The position numbers were made by a program, and so were the translations under genes. Below the pieces are notes generated by a model, which saw only the letters and a program-made list of their open reading frames with translations, did no database searches and was not told the DNA's origin. From contig CAMHST010000004.1 in the NCBI GenBank assembly GCA_946187865.1, positions 1 to 64,000 on the forward strand: a stretch of 64,000 nt of DNA, written 5' to 3'. Below, in pieces: positions 27,601-36,398 of this stretch. Source of the stretch: an uncultured Bacteroidales bacterium. GTDB taxonomy: Bacteria > Bacteroidota > Bacteroidia > Bacteroidales > UBA932. Within the stretch, counting starts at the first letter, position 1, and every line of letters begins with the position of its first letter.

Positions 27601-27853
27601 GCACTGGCCGGATTCAGAAAAAATGCCCAATGTCCTTACCTATCTTCGGGAGAGGAAGATAGGCCTTGTGGTCAATATTCCCAAGAACTACAGCGCCCGG
27701 GAGCTGGAGAACGGTTTTGCTATCCGCCGGACGGCCATCGACCATAACATCCCGCTCATTACCAATGCCCGTCTGGCCGGCGCGTTTATCTATGCACTTT
27801 GCCAGCTGGGCACGGATGCGCTCGCCGTGCGGGCGTGGAACGATTATCAATAA
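24626..27853 (+). CDS. carB: Carbamoyl-phosphate synthase large subunit
   Basis: 1075 residues, full length, with the usual duplicated ATP-grasp halves (LLLGSGALKIGQSGEFDYSG in the first half and VLGSGAYRIGSSVEFDW in the second) and a C-terminal MGS-like allosteric domain (from about residue 945). It makes carbamoyl phosphate from bicarbonate, ATP and ammonia. It overlaps carA by 11 nt, and purA begins 17 nt downstream. Confidence 0.97.
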   Translation: MRDKSIKSVLLLGSGALKIGQSGEFDYSGSQALKALREEGIRTILVNPNIATVQTSEGIADRTYFLPVTPDFVTKVIASERPDAIMLAFGGQTALNCGVELYNSGTLRDYGVKVLGTPVEAIVKTEDRDLFARHMKEIGVRTPDSVAVESVEEALEVVGRIGYPVIVRAAYTLGGLGSGFCSNDAELRELAATAFSYSPQILVEKSLKGWKEIEYEVVRDQYDNCIAVCNMENFDPLGIHTGESIVVAPSQTLSDHEYHWLRQTAIRIVRHMGIVGECNVQYALDPESDDYRVIEVNARLSRSSALASKATGYPLAFVAAKLGLGYGLDEIPNAVTKVTSACFEPALDYVVCKIPRWDLGKFEGVSKLLGSSMKSVGEVMAIGRTFEEAIQKGLRMIGNGLRGFVCNPFTVPDVDYELSHPTDRRILAIEQAFRKGYSVDEIHSRTMIDKWFLYRLENIHKYVSVLQAVETWDQLDAHLLSGVKKMGFSDWQIGNLILPGETIESHQRGFLVRKHRRELGVLPCVKQIDTLAGEYPALTNYLYLTYSGSENDVVHEKDGRSVIVLGSGAYRIGSSVEFDWCSVTAVKKIQEMGYRAIMINYNPETVSTDYDVCDRLYFDELSLERVLDICDMEAPLGVIVSTGGQIPNNLAVPLSRMGVRILGTSATSIDRAEDREKFSRLCDTLGVDQPRWKELDCIEDIYSFADEVGLPIMIRPSYVLSGVAMKVVSSREELRDALTNAAVVSPEHPVVATEFISRAKEVEIDAVAQNGIIKCYAISEHVEFAGVHSGDATVVFPAQKLYYETIRRIKRISARIAAALNISGPFNIQFLAKDNALRVIECNLRASRSFPFVSKITKFNFIGMATEIMLGKEVEPYGKTFADIDYVGVKCSQFSFARLLHADPILGVDMSSTGEVACIGDNYYEALLKGMLSVGYTIPPMDKGILISSGPAQSKVELLEASQMLIAKGYKIYATSGTAAFLELNGIHSDVLHWPDSEKMPNVLTYLRERKIGLVVNIPKNYSARELENGFAIRRTAIDHNIPLITNARLAGAFIYALCQLGTDALAVRAWNDYQ

Positions 27854-27870
27854 AACACAACAACGGAGAT

Positions 27871-29139
27871 ATGAAACAGACAGATGTAGTTCTCGGCCTC
27901 CAGTGGGGCGATGAGGGCAAAGGTAAGGTGGTGGATTGCCTTGCCGCCGATTATAAAGTGGTAGCCCGCTTCCAGGGAGGGCCCAATGCCGGCCATTCCA
28001 TCAGCTTCAATGGCCAGATGCACGTGCTGCACACGGTCCCTTCCGGCATTTTCCGGGAGGATGTGGTGAATATCATCGGCAACGGCGTGGTGGTGGACCC
28101 GGTAATCCTTGCCGAAGAGATTGCAGCCATAGAAGCACAGGGAAAGGATGTCACCCACCGGCTGGTCATTTCCACCCGCGCCCATCTGATCCTTCCCACG
28201 CACCGGATGCTGGACGCTGCCAGCGAGGCGGCCAAAGGCGCCTCCAAGATTGGCTCCACCCTCAAGGGAATCGGCCCGGCCTATATGGACAAGACCGGGC
28301 GGAACGGCCTCCGGTTCGGAGATTTGATTTCGGGCAGCTTCCTGGAGAAATACCAGGTCCTCAAGAAGAAGCACCTGGGCCTGCTGGCGCAGTATCCCGG
28401 TTTTGAGTTCAACGTGGATGAGTATGAGAAAAAGTGGCTGGAGGCCGTCCAGGGCCTGAAGCGCTTCAAGATAACGGACACGGAGTTCCTTGTGAACAAG
28501 TATCTTCAGAAAGACGTCGCCATCCTGGCCGAAGGAGCCCAGGGCTCGCTGCTGGATGTGGATTTCGGCTCGTATCCTTTTGTGACTTCTTCCAATACCA
28601 TGGCGGCCGGCGTATGCACCGGGCTGGGCATTGCTCCCTCCAGGGTGAACCGCGTGTATGGCATTTTCAAGGCTTACTGCACCCGCGTGGGCGGCGGTCC
28701 GTTCCCCACGGAACTGTTCGACGAAACCGGTGAGAAACTGCGGCAGACAGGCCACGAATTCGGTGCCACCACCGGCCGCCCCCGCCGTTGCGGCTGGCTG
28801 GACCTGGTGGCCTTGAAGTATGCCGTAATGATGAACGGCGTCACGGACCTCATTATGATGAAGTCGGACGTGTTGGACAGTTTTGATACCGTCAAGGTAG
28901 CCACCTCCTACCTGGTGGACGGCCGTTCCGTCAATACCTATCCCTATGACGGAGGTGTGGGCGCGACTCCGGTTTACACGGAGTTCATGGGCTGGAAACA
29001 GGACCTTACGGGCATCCGGGATTACGAATCCCTGCCGTCGGCTTTCAAGGAATATGTGGCCTTTATCGAACGGGAGACAGGCTGCCGGATCAGCCTCATT
29101 TCCGTAAGCCCCGACCGCGAGGACATCATTAAAAGATGA
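27871..29139 (+). CDS. purA: Adenylosuccinate synthetase
   Basis: 422 residues. The GTP-binding loop LQWGDEGKGK is at 9-18, with STLKGIGPAY and TTGRPRRCGWLD further on. It joins IMP and aspartate, the first step to AMP. The stop overlaps the purF ATG by 4 nt (ATGA). Confidence 0.97.
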   Translation: MKQTDVVLGLQWGDEGKGKVVDCLAADYKVVARFQGGPNAGHSISFNGQMHVLHTVPSGIFREDVVNIIGNGVVVDPVILAEEIAAIEAQGKDVTHRLVISTRAHLILPTHRMLDAASEAAKGASKIGSTLKGIGPAYMDKTGRNGLRFGDLISGSFLEKYQVLKKKHLGLLAQYPGFEFNVDEYEKKWLEAVQGLKRFKITDTEFLVNKYLQKDVAILAEGAQGSLLDVDFGSYPFVTSSNTMAAGVCTGLGIAPSRVNRVYGIFKAYCTRVGGGPFPTELFDETGEKLRQTGHEFGATTGRPRRCGWLDLVALKYAVMMNGVTDLIMMKSDVLDSFDTVKVATSYLVDGRSVNTYPYDGGVGATPVYTEFMGWKQDLTGIRDYESLPSAFKEYVAFIERETGCRISLISVSPDREDIIKR

Positions 29140-30515
29140 CAAGTCAGCTGCACGAAGAATGTGGAGTGTTCGGCGTCTTTGGCGTCGAAGGGGCTGCCGA
29201 TCTGGTACGGATCGGACTCACGTTCCTGCAGCATCGGGGACAGGAGGGATGTGGAATCGCTTATACCGACGGAAAGGGAGAGCTTGTCCTCAGGAAGGAC
29301 CAGGGGCTCGTATCCCGCGTCTTTCCGGAAGCCGTTCGGGGTGGGGGGCGCAGCGCCATCGGCCACGTGCGGTACGGTACCACCGGGGGTGGCGGAGTGG
29401 ATAACGTCCAGCCTTTCCTGTTCTGCCGGCGGAGCGGAAGCTTTGCAACGGCGCATAACGGTAACCTGGTCAATGCCGATGAATTGATGCAAGCCCTTTC
29501 CACCCAGGGAGCCTTGTTTCACTCTTCTTCGGACAGTGAAATCTTCGGCGCCTTGCTGGGGAGTGGTTTGAAAGGAGGCGGAACCATCTCCGTGCCGCTA
29601 TTGTCCCGTGTCCTGAACCGGATTGACGGAGCTTTCTCACTGCTCGTCCTTACGGACAATGCTTTGTATGCCTGCAGGGACAAAACCGGCTTCCGTCCCC
29701 TGTCCATCGGGCAGCTGGGTGGAGGATATGTGGTGGGCAGCGAAAGCTGTTCGCTGGAAGCGGCCGGCGTCCATTCGATAAGGGATGTCAGGCCGGGAGA
29801 GATTGTCCGGATATCGGCCGATGGAACGGAGAGTTCCTTTTACTCTGCCGCCGCTCAATGCGCTATGTGCGCGATGGAGTATATTTATTTTGCCCGTCCC
29901 GACAGCGACATAGAGGGCCGCAACGTACACGCCTTCCGCAAGGAATCCGGGAAGATTCTCTATCGCGAAAACCCCTGTGAGGCCGATCTGGTTGTGGGGG
30001 TACCGGACTCCGGATTGAGCGCCGCCATAGGGTATTCCGAAGCCAGTGGCATCCCCCTGGAAATGGCTTTGGTGAAAAACGCCTATGTAGCCCGGACCTT
30101 TATCCAACCCACGCAGGAGATGAGGCTGAACGGCGTGCGGATGAAACTGTCTCCCGTGCGTTCGCTGATTGAGGGTAAAAGACTGGTGGTAATTGACGAC
30201 TCCATAGTGAGGGGAACCACTTCCCGGCAGCTGGTTCGGATGCTTAGGGAGGCGGGTGCAGCGCAGATTCACATGCGAATCTCCAGTCCACCCCTGAGGA
30301 ACCCCTGCTATTACGGGGTGGACATCTCTTCCCGGAAAGAACTGATTTCCGCCAGTTTAACTGTGGAAGAAGTAGGCCGATATATAGGCGCCGACACCCT
30401 GTCCTTCCTCTCCGAGGCCGGCTTGATGGAGGCCGGAGGACGTTCGGATTTATGCATGGCCTGCTTCAGCGGCCGGTATCCCACGGATATTTATTCCCAT
30501 GAAGATAACAATTAA
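29136..30515 (+). CDS. purF: Amidophosphoribosyltransferase
   Basis: 459 residues. An N-terminal Ntn-type glutaminase domain has its nucleophile Cys at residue 9 (EECGVFG), implying removal of a short propeptide. The C-terminal phosphoribosyltransferase domain has VIDDSIVRGTTSRQLV. It performs the first committed step of purine synthesis. It is coupled to purA by a 4-nt overlap; purC follows 12 nt later. Confidence 0.96.
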   Translation: MTSQLHEECGVFGVFGVEGAADLVRIGLTFLQHRGQEGCGIAYTDGKGELVLRKDQGLVSRVFPEAVRGGGRSAIGHVRYGTTGGGGVDNVQPFLFCRRSGSFATAHNGNLVNADELMQALSTQGALFHSSSDSEIFGALLGSGLKGGGTISVPLLSRVLNRIDGAFSLLVLTDNALYACRDKTGFRPLSIGQLGGGYVVGSESCSLEAAGVHSIRDVRPGEIVRISADGTESSFYSAAAQCAMCAMEYIYFARPDSDIEGRNVHAFRKESGKILYRENPCEADLVVGVPDSGLSAAIGYSEASGIPLEMALVKNAYVARTFIQPTQEMRLNGVRMKLSPVRSLIEGKRLVVIDDSIVRGTTSRQLVRMLREAGAAQIHMRISSPPLRNPCYYGVDISSRKELISASLTVEEVGRYIGADTLSFLSEAGLMEAGGRSDLCMACFSGRYPTDIYSHEDNN

Positions 30516-30527
30516 AACATATTGGAA

Positions 30528-31469
30528 ATGAGCACTATCGTTAAAACAGATTTCACGTTTCCGGGACAGACGGGAAAATACGTCGGCAAAGTCCGTGACG
30601 TCTATACGGTGGGTGACCTGATTGTGATGGTTGCGACGGACCGGATCTCTGCCTTTGACTATGTGTTGCCGGCGGGAATTCCCTTCAAGGGTCAGGTCCT
30701 TAACCAGGTGGCGTCGGCCTTTCTGGATTCTACCCGGGACATTCTGCCCAATTGGAAGATCGCCTGCCCGGACCCTTCCGTGACGGTGGGCCACCGCTGC
30801 GAGCCCTACAAGGTGGAGATGGTCATCCGCGGCTACCTCACCGGGCACGCCTGGCGGGAGTATAAGGCCGGCAAAAGAACCCTTTGCGGCGTAGCCCTGC
30901 CCGAGGGAATGAAAGAGAACCAAAAGTTCCCGGAGCCCATCATCACCCCCACCACCAAGGCGGACGAGGGGCACGATATGGATATCTCCCGGAAGGAAAT
31001 CATCGCCCGGGGCATCGTCCCTGAAAAGGAATACGAACAGATTGAGCGCTACACCCGTGCCCTTTATGAGAGAGGTTGCCGGATGGCGGACGGGCGCGGA
31101 CTCATCCTGGTGGATACCAAATATGAATTTGGCAGCAAGGACGGGCAGATTATGCTGATGGACGAGGTTCACACGCCGGATTCCTCCCGCTACTTCTACA
31201 AAGAAGGGTACGAGGAGCGGCTGGAACGCGGAGAGCACCAGCGTCAGCTGTCCAAGGAGTTCGTGCGCGAATGGCTGATGTCCTGCGGCTTCAACGGCGG
31301 TGCCGGACAGACCATCCCGGAGATGACGCCGGAGGTTGTGGGAAGCATCAGCGACCGCTACATCGAGCTGTACGAGCATATTCTGGGTGAAGAGTTCCGG
31401 AAGGAAGACCGTACGCCGGAGCAGATGCGGGAAAACATCCTTGCCTGCCTGGGTTCGTTGCAAAAATAA
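30528..31469 (+). CDS. purC: SAICAR synthetase
   Basis: 313 residues, the longer PurC form. Motifs include GKVRDVY, the [10 protein letters not shown] segment, and LVDTKYEFG with the metal-binding Asp/Glu. It condenses CAIR with aspartate. The ATG at 30528 (MSTIVKTDF) is preferred over an in-frame TTG six nt earlier. purB follows 15 nt after the stop but has its own promoter box inside that gap. Confidence 0.95.
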   Translation: MSTIVKTDFTFPGQTGKYVGKVRDVYTVGDLIVMVATDRISAFDYVLPAGIPFKGQVLNQVASAFLDSTRDILPNWKIACPDPSVTVGHRCEPYKVEMVIRGYLTGHAWREYKAGKRTLCGVALPEGMKENQKFPEPIITPTTKADEGHDMDISRKEIIARGIVPEKEYEQIERYTRALYERGCRMADGRGLILVDTKYEFGSKDGQIMLMDEVHTPDSSRYFYKEGYEERLERGEHQRQLSKEFVREWLMSCGFNGGAGQTIPEMTPEVVGSISDRYIELYEHILGEEFRKEDRTPEQMRENILACLGSLQK

Positions 31470-31472
31470 CTG

Positions 31473-31480
31473 TATATTTG
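31473..31480 (+). promoter_or_regulatory. -7 promoter box of purB
   Basis: Perfect TATATTTG starting 3 nt after the purC stop, and only 4 nt before the purB ATG. It predicts a leaderless purB message inside an otherwise continuous purine cluster. Confidence 0.7.
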
Positions 31481-31484
31481 CGCT

Positions 31485-32786
31485 ATGATCGAACGTTATT
31501 CTCGCGCGCCCATGCGGGCCATCTGGACGGAAGAAAACAAGTTCAGTGCCTATTTGAAAGTGGAAATCCTGGCCCTGGAGGCCTGGTGCAAGCTGGGAGT
31601 AGTCCCGGCCGAAGATGTCAGGAAGATCGCCAGCAAGGCCCGCTTCAGCGTGCCCCGGATCAAGGAGATAGAAGAAAAGACCCGGCACGACATCGTGGCA
31701 TTTACCCGCTGCGTGAGCGAGAGCCTGGGCGAAGAAAAGAAGTGGGTACACTACGGGCTCACTTCCACGGATGTAGTGGATACAGCCAACGGATATCTCA
31801 TCAAACAGGCCAACGACATCCTCCGCCAGGACCTCCTGTCCTTTCTGGAAGTGCTGAAGCGGCGTGCCTTGGAATTCAAGGATACTCCATGCATCGGCCG
31901 TACACACGGCATTCACGCCGATATCACCAGTTTCGGCCTCAAGTGGGCCTTGTGGTACGAAGAAATGAAGCGCAACCTGGAACGGTTCAACCTGGCATCG
32001 GCCGGTGTGGAGGCCGGGAAGATCAGCGGCGCCGTTGGTAACTTTGCGAACATCCCGCCCTCCATCCAGGATTATGTGTGTGAAAAGCTTGGCATTGAAA
32101 GTGCCGCCATCTCCACGCAGGTGTTGCAACGGGATCGTCACGCATTCTACCTGTCCACGCTGTCGCTCATCGCCTCCTCCCTGGAGCAGATGGCCTTCGA
32201 GGTGCGCAACCTCCAGCGTACAGAGGTCCGCGAGGCCGAGGAAGCCTTCCGGGCCGGGCAGAAGGGTTCATCGGCTATGCCGCACAAGCGCAATCCCATC
32301 GGCAGCGAGAACATCTGCGGCTGCGCCCGGGTTATGCGCGGGTATATGATGGCTACCAACGAGAACGTTGCCTTGTGGCACGAGCGGGATATCTCCCACT
32401 CCAGCACGGAACGCATCATCCTGCCTGACGCGACGGAACTCCTGGACTATATGTTAAGCCGGTTCCAGGATATCCTGGAGAACCTCGTGGTGTATAAGGA
32501 CAAGATGCTGGAGGATATCTATATGACCAACGGGGTCATCTTTGCCCAGCGGGTAATGAACGCCCTTATCGGCAAGGGCCTTTCCCGGGAATCGGCCTAC
32601 GATGCCGTGCAGCCCATAGCCATGAAGGCCTGGAGTGAGCACCGGGACTATGCCGGACTGCTGAAACAGGAGCCGTTCATTAAAACGCAGCTATCTGACG
32701 ACGAGATAGATTCCTGCTTTACCCTGGCGTATTATCTGAAGAATGTGGACACCATTCTGGAGCGGGTGGGTATCAAAGATTCTTAG
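31485..32786 (+). CDS. purB: Adenylosuccinate lyase
   Basis: 433 residues of the fumarase/aspartase superfamily; the signature SSAMPHKRNPIGSEN is present, with the catalytic TSTDVVDTA segment upstream. It cleaves SAICAR and adenylosuccinate, releasing fumarate, so it serves both the main purine path and AMP formation. Followed by a small relic frame and then guaA. Confidence 0.96.
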   Translation: MIERYSRAPMRAIWTEENKFSAYLKVEILALEAWCKLGVVPAEDVRKIASKARFSVPRIKEIEEKTRHDIVAFTRCVSESLGEEKKWVHYGLTSTDVVDTANGYLIKQANDILRQDLLSFLEVLKRRALEFKDTPCIGRTHGIHADITSFGLKWALWYEEMKRNLERFNLASAGVEAGKISGAVGNFANIPPSIQDYVCEKLGIESAAISTQVLQRDRHAFYLSTLSLIASSLEQMAFEVRNLQRTEVREAEEAFRAGQKGSSAMPHKRNPIGSENICGCARVMRGYMMATNENVALWHERDISHSSTERIILPDATELLDYMLSRFQDILENLVVYKDKMLEDIYMTNGVIFAQRVMNALIGKGLSRESAYDAVQPIAMKAWSEHRDYAGLLKQEPFIKTQLSDDEIDSCFTLAYYLKNVDTILERVGIKDS

Positions 32787-32828
32787 TTTTTTTGTGAAAG
32801 ACAGAACACTTAACAAATAGCAAAGGTT

Positions 32829-32981
32829 ATGGACAGATTCGATTTGGTAAAAGAATCCTTCGAACGGAAAGTGGTTCCTGCAGAAGTCCCTGCGGGCAAG
32901 ACGTCCGATTACTTCGGCGAGCTGGTGGACAACAAACTGTGGCCGCTGCCCAAGTACCGCGAACTGCTGTTCATCAACTAA
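32829..32981 (+). pseudogene. 50-codon in-frame relic of glutamine synthetase III (glnN), N- and C-terminal ends joined
   Basis: The frame runs from ATG to TAA with no internal stop and encodes 50 residues. Residues 1-31 look like the extreme N-terminus of GSIII (a Phe/Arg-rich start, then a Pro followed by K-T-SDYFG). Residues 32-50 look like its extreme C-terminus (a [16 protein letters not shown] type ending). A normal GSIII is about 700 or more residues, so roughly 2 kb between codons 31 and 33 is missing, in frame. It sits among glutamine-using enzymes and directly before guaA. It may be a deletion scar, a retained tiny protein, or an assembly collapse. Identification is from memory of the family, without an alignment. 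Confidence 0.72.
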
Positions 32982-32989
32982 GGCGCCCC

Positions 32990-34570
32990 ATGCAAAAGAT
33001 ACTCATCCTGGATTTCGGTTCCCAGGTGACGCAGCTCATCGGCCGTCGTCTGCGGGAACTGAACGTATTTTGTGAAATCTTCCCCTACAACAAGGTTCCG
33101 GCGCTGGACGAAACGGTGAAGGGCGTCATCCTTTCCGGCAGCCCCTGCTCGGTGCGGGACGCCAACGCCCCGCAGGTGGATCTGAGCCTTTTCCGGGGCT
33201 CCCTGCCGCTGCTGGGCATCTGCTACGGCGCACAATACCTGGCCCATATGGGCGGCGGACGGGTGGAATCGTCCGATTCCCGGGAATACGGCCGCGCCAT
33301 GCTGGATGTGGTAAAGGCCGGTTCTCCGCTGCTGAAAGGCGTGTCGTCCCGTACGCAGGTATGGATGAGCCACGGAGATACCATATCGGCCCTGCCGGAA
33401 GGCGCAGAGGTGATTGCCTCCACGGCCGATGTGGTAAACGCCGCCTTCCAGTTTACCGGAGAGCCCACCTATGCCGTGCAGTTCCATCCGGAGGTCTTCC
33501 ATACCACGGAAGGAAGCCGGATGCTGGCCAATTTTGCGCTGGATATCTGCGGCTGCAAGGGAGACTGGACGCCGGATTCGTTCATCGAAACGACGGTGGC
33601 GGACCTCCGGGCGCAGATTGGGGACGACAAAGTGATTCTGGGCCTCTCCGGCGGCGTGGATTCCACCGTCGCCGGCGTGCTGCTGAACAAGGCCGTCGGC
33701 CATCAGCTCACCTGTATTTTTGTGAATAACGGCCTCCTGCGCAAGCATGAATTCGAGGACGTGCTGGAGTCGTATCGGGATATGGGCCTGAACGTTATCG
33801 GGGCCGATGCGTCGGCCGATTTCCTGGAGCAGCTGAAGGGCGTCGAAGAACCCGAGGCCAAGCGCAAGATTATCGGCCGGCTGTTTGTGGAGACCTTCGA
33901 CAAATACGCCCGGGGCATCGAAAATGCCCGCTGGCTGGCCCAGGGGACCATTTATCCGGATGTGATAGAAAGCGCCGGCATCCCCGGCATCGCCTCCAAG
34001 ATCAAGAGCCACCACAACGTGGGCGGACTGCCGGAAACGATGAAACTGAAGATTGTGGAGCCGCTCCGGATGCTGTTCAAGGACGAAGTCCGCCGGGTAG
34101 GCCGCGCCCTGGGCATCAAGGAAGAACTGGTGGGGCGGCATCCCTTCCCGGGCCCTTCCCTGGCCGTGCGTATCATCGGCGACATCACGGAGGAGAAGCT
34201 CCGCGTGCTGAGGGAGGCCGATGACATCTTCATCCGCAGCCTCCGCAGCTACGACTGCACGGGGATGGGGTTTCCGTCGGCCTCGGATCCCCGGCTGATG
34301 GCCACAAACCTCTACGACGCCATCTGGCAGGCCGGCGTGATCTTGCTGCCGGTCAGGAGCGTGGGCGTGATGGGGGACGAACGCACGTACGAGAACCCGG
34401 TGGCCCTCCGTGCCGTGGTCTCCACGGACGCGATGACGGCCGACTGGTTCCCCCTGCCCTACGACTTACTGCGGGATGTTTCCAACGAGATTATCCGCAA
34501 GGTGCGCGGTGTGAACCGCGTGGTGTACGACATCTCCTCCAAACCCCCGGCAACCATCGAGTGGGAGTAG
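32990..34570 (+). CDS. guaA: GMP synthase (glutamine-hydrolysing)
   Basis: 526 residues with both GuaA parts. The N-terminal class I glutaminase has its Cys in LGICYGAQ and the His-Glu in VQFHPEV. The ATP-pyrophosphatase part has [27 protein letters not shown], and ends PATIEWE. It converts XMP to GMP. It starts 8 nt after the GSIII relic. A second, glutaminase-less homologue lies at 20927-21910. Confidence 0.97.
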   Translation: MQKILILDFGSQVTQLIGRRLRELNVFCEIFPYNKVPALDETVKGVILSGSPCSVRDANAPQVDLSLFRGSLPLLGICYGAQYLAHMGGGRVESSDSREYGRAMLDVVKAGSPLLKGVSSRTQVWMSHGDTISALPEGAEVIASTADVVNAAFQFTGEPTYAVQFHPEVFHTTEGSRMLANFALDICGCKGDWTPDSFIETTVADLRAQIGDDKVILGLSGGVDSTVAGVLLNKAVGHQLTCIFVNNGLLRKHEFEDVLESYRDMGLNVIGADASADFLEQLKGVEEPEAKRKIIGRLFVETFDKYARGIENARWLAQGTIYPDVIESAGIPGIASKIKSHHNVGGLPETMKLKIVEPLRMLFKDEVRRVGRALGIKEELVGRHPFPGPSLAVRIIGDITEEKLRVLREADDIFIRSLRSYDCTGMGFPSASDPRLMATNLYDAIWQAGVILLPVRSVGVMGDERTYENPVALRAVVSTDAMTADWFPLPYDLLRDVSNEIIRKVRGVNRVVYDISSKPPATIEWE

Positions 34571-34620
34571 GTTTTGGGTATCTGGCTTATAATCACACGT
34601 TTAATAGATTGCGCTGAAAA

Positions 34621-34692
34621 CCAATAAAAAAACGGGATACCGCCGTGAGGCAGGTATCCCGTACCGATAAAGACAGAGAGAGTTTTTATTGG
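34621..34692. terminator. Strong nested bidirectional terminator
   Basis: Core stem ACGGGATACC-GCC with GGC-(A)-GGTATCCCGT around a GTGA loop (34632-34662), enclosed by CCAATAAAAA (34621-34630) and TTTTTATTGG (34683-34692). T-runs follow on the minus strand. It separates guaA from the convergent AraC gene. The remaining 34571-34787 spacer holds nothing else I can support. Confidence 0.85.
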
Positions 34693-34787
34693 TACGGCAA
34701 AGGTAGGTTTTTAGATAATGCGCTCCAACTCTCCGTGTTGCGAATCCGCAAAATCGTGTTGCAAAAGGTACAATCCGACAATGTCGT

Positions 34788-35852
34788 TTACCCCTTCTTT
34801 TGTAGGAAATCGCTGGGAGACAGCCCAGTAACTTTTTTAAAACTTCGGTAAAAAGAGGAGCGGTCGCTGTAGCCGGCCTTTTCGGCCATCTCTGTCAGGG
34901 AAAAGTTCTCGGAATCTTTCATCAGGGAAAGGATGTAGTCCGTCCTTTTTTTGTTCACGTAATCGGAGAAGGTCATCCCGGCCTGCTGGTTGATACAGTT
35001 GGACACATAGGTGCGGTTGGAGCCTACTGCCTCGGCCACGTCGGAAATGAGCAGCCCCTTTTTCCGGAACAGCTGGTTGTCTGTCATCTGACGCTCGATC
35101 CGGGCCATGAGCGCCTTTTGCTGCTCCAGGGAAATCTGGGCGGCGGGATTCAGGCGGGCATTGTCCGGCCGGTCCGGCAGGAGCGTCTCCTCCAGCGGGC
35201 TGCCGGTATTGTGTCCGACGAAAAAGATGGCGAACAGCAGCACCGAGAACAGGATGGACGGGATAAACAATAAAAGGCTTCCGTAGAAGTGCTCGCGGCC
35301 GATCAGGGTGGAGCAGGACGTGATTATCGCCATTATCAGCAGCAAAACCATGAGGGTGAGGATGGGATCCAGGGTTTTGCCTTCCACGTCGGCATAGTAA
35401 TTCTTGATCTGGCGGCGGAACCGCTGCAGGCTCACATTGGCATCCACCATGTTGGCCAGGGCGATAACGGGAATCAGGAGCATGGTGTACATCTGTACGC
35501 GCACCAGGTCTTTTCCGGTAAGGCCCGCGAAAAAGCACCAGAGGCCAAGGACCAGGGACGGAATGAACCAGAAGACAAACCTGCTTATACGGAATCCTTT
35601 CCGGGTGAGGCACCGGACATAGAAGTTATAGAGCGGATAGGCAGCCAGGGTGCAGAAAATGTAGATGCACTCGATCCACCAGGATCCCAGATTGGAGAAA
35701 TACAGGTAGTGGCAGGTGTACAGGATGGTGACATTTACCCCGAACAGGGCCAGTGCACGCCGCGCCTTGTCGCTTCCGGGCAGTTCCAGAAGCAGGATGG
35801 CGGTCCACACCAGGCACACCATCATAGGCAGGGCGGCGGCAAGCGGGTACAT
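34788..35852 (-). CDS. Membrane-anchored AraC-family regulator
   Basis: 354 residues. The first ~215 carry about six or seven hydrophobic helices (from AALPMMVCLVWTAILLL to LLFIPSILFSVLLFAIFFV). The C-terminal ~100 are an AraC-type double helix-turn-helix (LLISDVAEAVGSNRTYVSNCI and LTEMAEKAGYSDRSSFYRSF). This is a one-component regulator sensing at or in the membrane and binding DNA from it. Signal and target unknown. It ends next to a strong terminator; the DUF456 gene is 3 nt upstream in the same direction, so the two are probably cotranscribed. Confidence 0.85.
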   Translation of the reverse strand: MYPLAAALPMMVCLVWTAILLLELPGSDKARRALALFGVNVTILYTCHYLYFSNLGSWWIECIYIFCTLAAYPLYNFYVRCLTRKGFRISRFVFWFIPSLVLGLWCFFAGLTGKDLVRVQMYTMLLIPVIALANMVDANVSLQRFRRQIKNYYADVEGKTLDPILTLMVLLLIMAIITSCSTLIGREHFYGSLLLFIPSILFSVLLFAIFFVGHNTGSPLEETLLPDRPDNARLNPAAQISLEQQKALMARIERQMTDNQLFRKKGLLISDVAEAVGSNRTYVSNCINQQAGMTFSDYVNKKRTDYILSLMKDSENFSLTEMAEKAGYSDRSSFYRSFKKVTGLSPSDFLQKKG

Positions 35853-35855
35853 GGG

Positions 35856-36350
35856 TTAGAAGGCGTAAACGATGATGTAAAACAACATCACGGCTGCGCA
35901 GATGAGCTTGAGGCCGGTGCCGAACATAAAGCCCAGGAAAGCCCCGAAGGCCGACTTCAAGGAAGAGATGGCAGGTTTGTTGGCCAGGAACAGCTCTGCC
36001 AGGAAGGCGCCCAGCAGCGAGCCCATGATCATGCCGATAGGCGGGTAGATCAGCCCCACGAACAGGCCGGCGATGGCACCCCAGCCGCCGAATTTGCTCC
36101 CTCCGGTGAGTTTGGTAAAGTAGGCGGGAACCACATAATCCAGGATGCTGACCACGATGACGATGCCCAGCCATACCAGCAGGAAGGTGGTGGACATGGG
36201 ATTTCCGGCACCGTTGGCACCTGCGCCCCAAATGTACAGGATGAGCATGCCTACCCAGCTCAGCGGCGGCCCGGGCAGCCCGGGAGCGATGCTCCCGATA
36301 ATTCCTACGATGCCCAGAATGATGGCAAGGATGGCAATAAAAGTTTCCAT
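35856..36350 (-). CDS. DUF456 family membrane protein
   Basis: 164 residues, almost entirely hydrophobic, with Gly-rich helices such as ILGIVGIIGSIAPGLPGPPLS and GGWGAIAGLFVGLIYPPIGMIMG, typical of DUF456. Function unknown. The ATG at 36350 lies 4 nt after a TATTTTTG box. It is the promoter-proximal gene of a two-gene unit with the AraC-type regulator. Confidence 0.85.
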   Translation of the reverse strand: METFIAILAIILGIVGIIGSIAPGLPGPPLSWVGMLILYIWGAGANGAGNPMSTTFLLVWLGIVIVVSILDYVVPAYFTKLTGGSKFGGWGAIAGLFVGLIYPPIGMIMGSLLGAFLAELFLANKPAISSLKSAFGAFLGFMFGTGLKLICAAVMLFYIIVYAF

Positions 36351-36354
36351 GGCA

Positions 36355-36375
36355 CAAAAATATTGATTATCTTTG
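36355..36375. promoter_or_regulatory. Divergent promoter pair (DUF456 gene / pepP)
   Basis: Minus-strand TATTTTTG at 36355-36362 and plus-strand TATCTTTG at 36368-36375, only five bases apart. The DUF456 message would be leaderless; pepP has a leader of about 20 nt. Confidence 0.65.
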
Positions 36376-36398
36376 GACAAACAAAAATTATTCCTGTC

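Noticed and set aside
26090..27604. A 504-codon minus-strand frame opposite carB
   Set aside because: Shadow of carB; low-complexity Arg/His/Gly composition and no promoter box.
30450..32141. A 563-codon minus-strand frame opposite purC and purB
   Set aside because: Shadow of two certain genes on the other strand; no motif or promoter.
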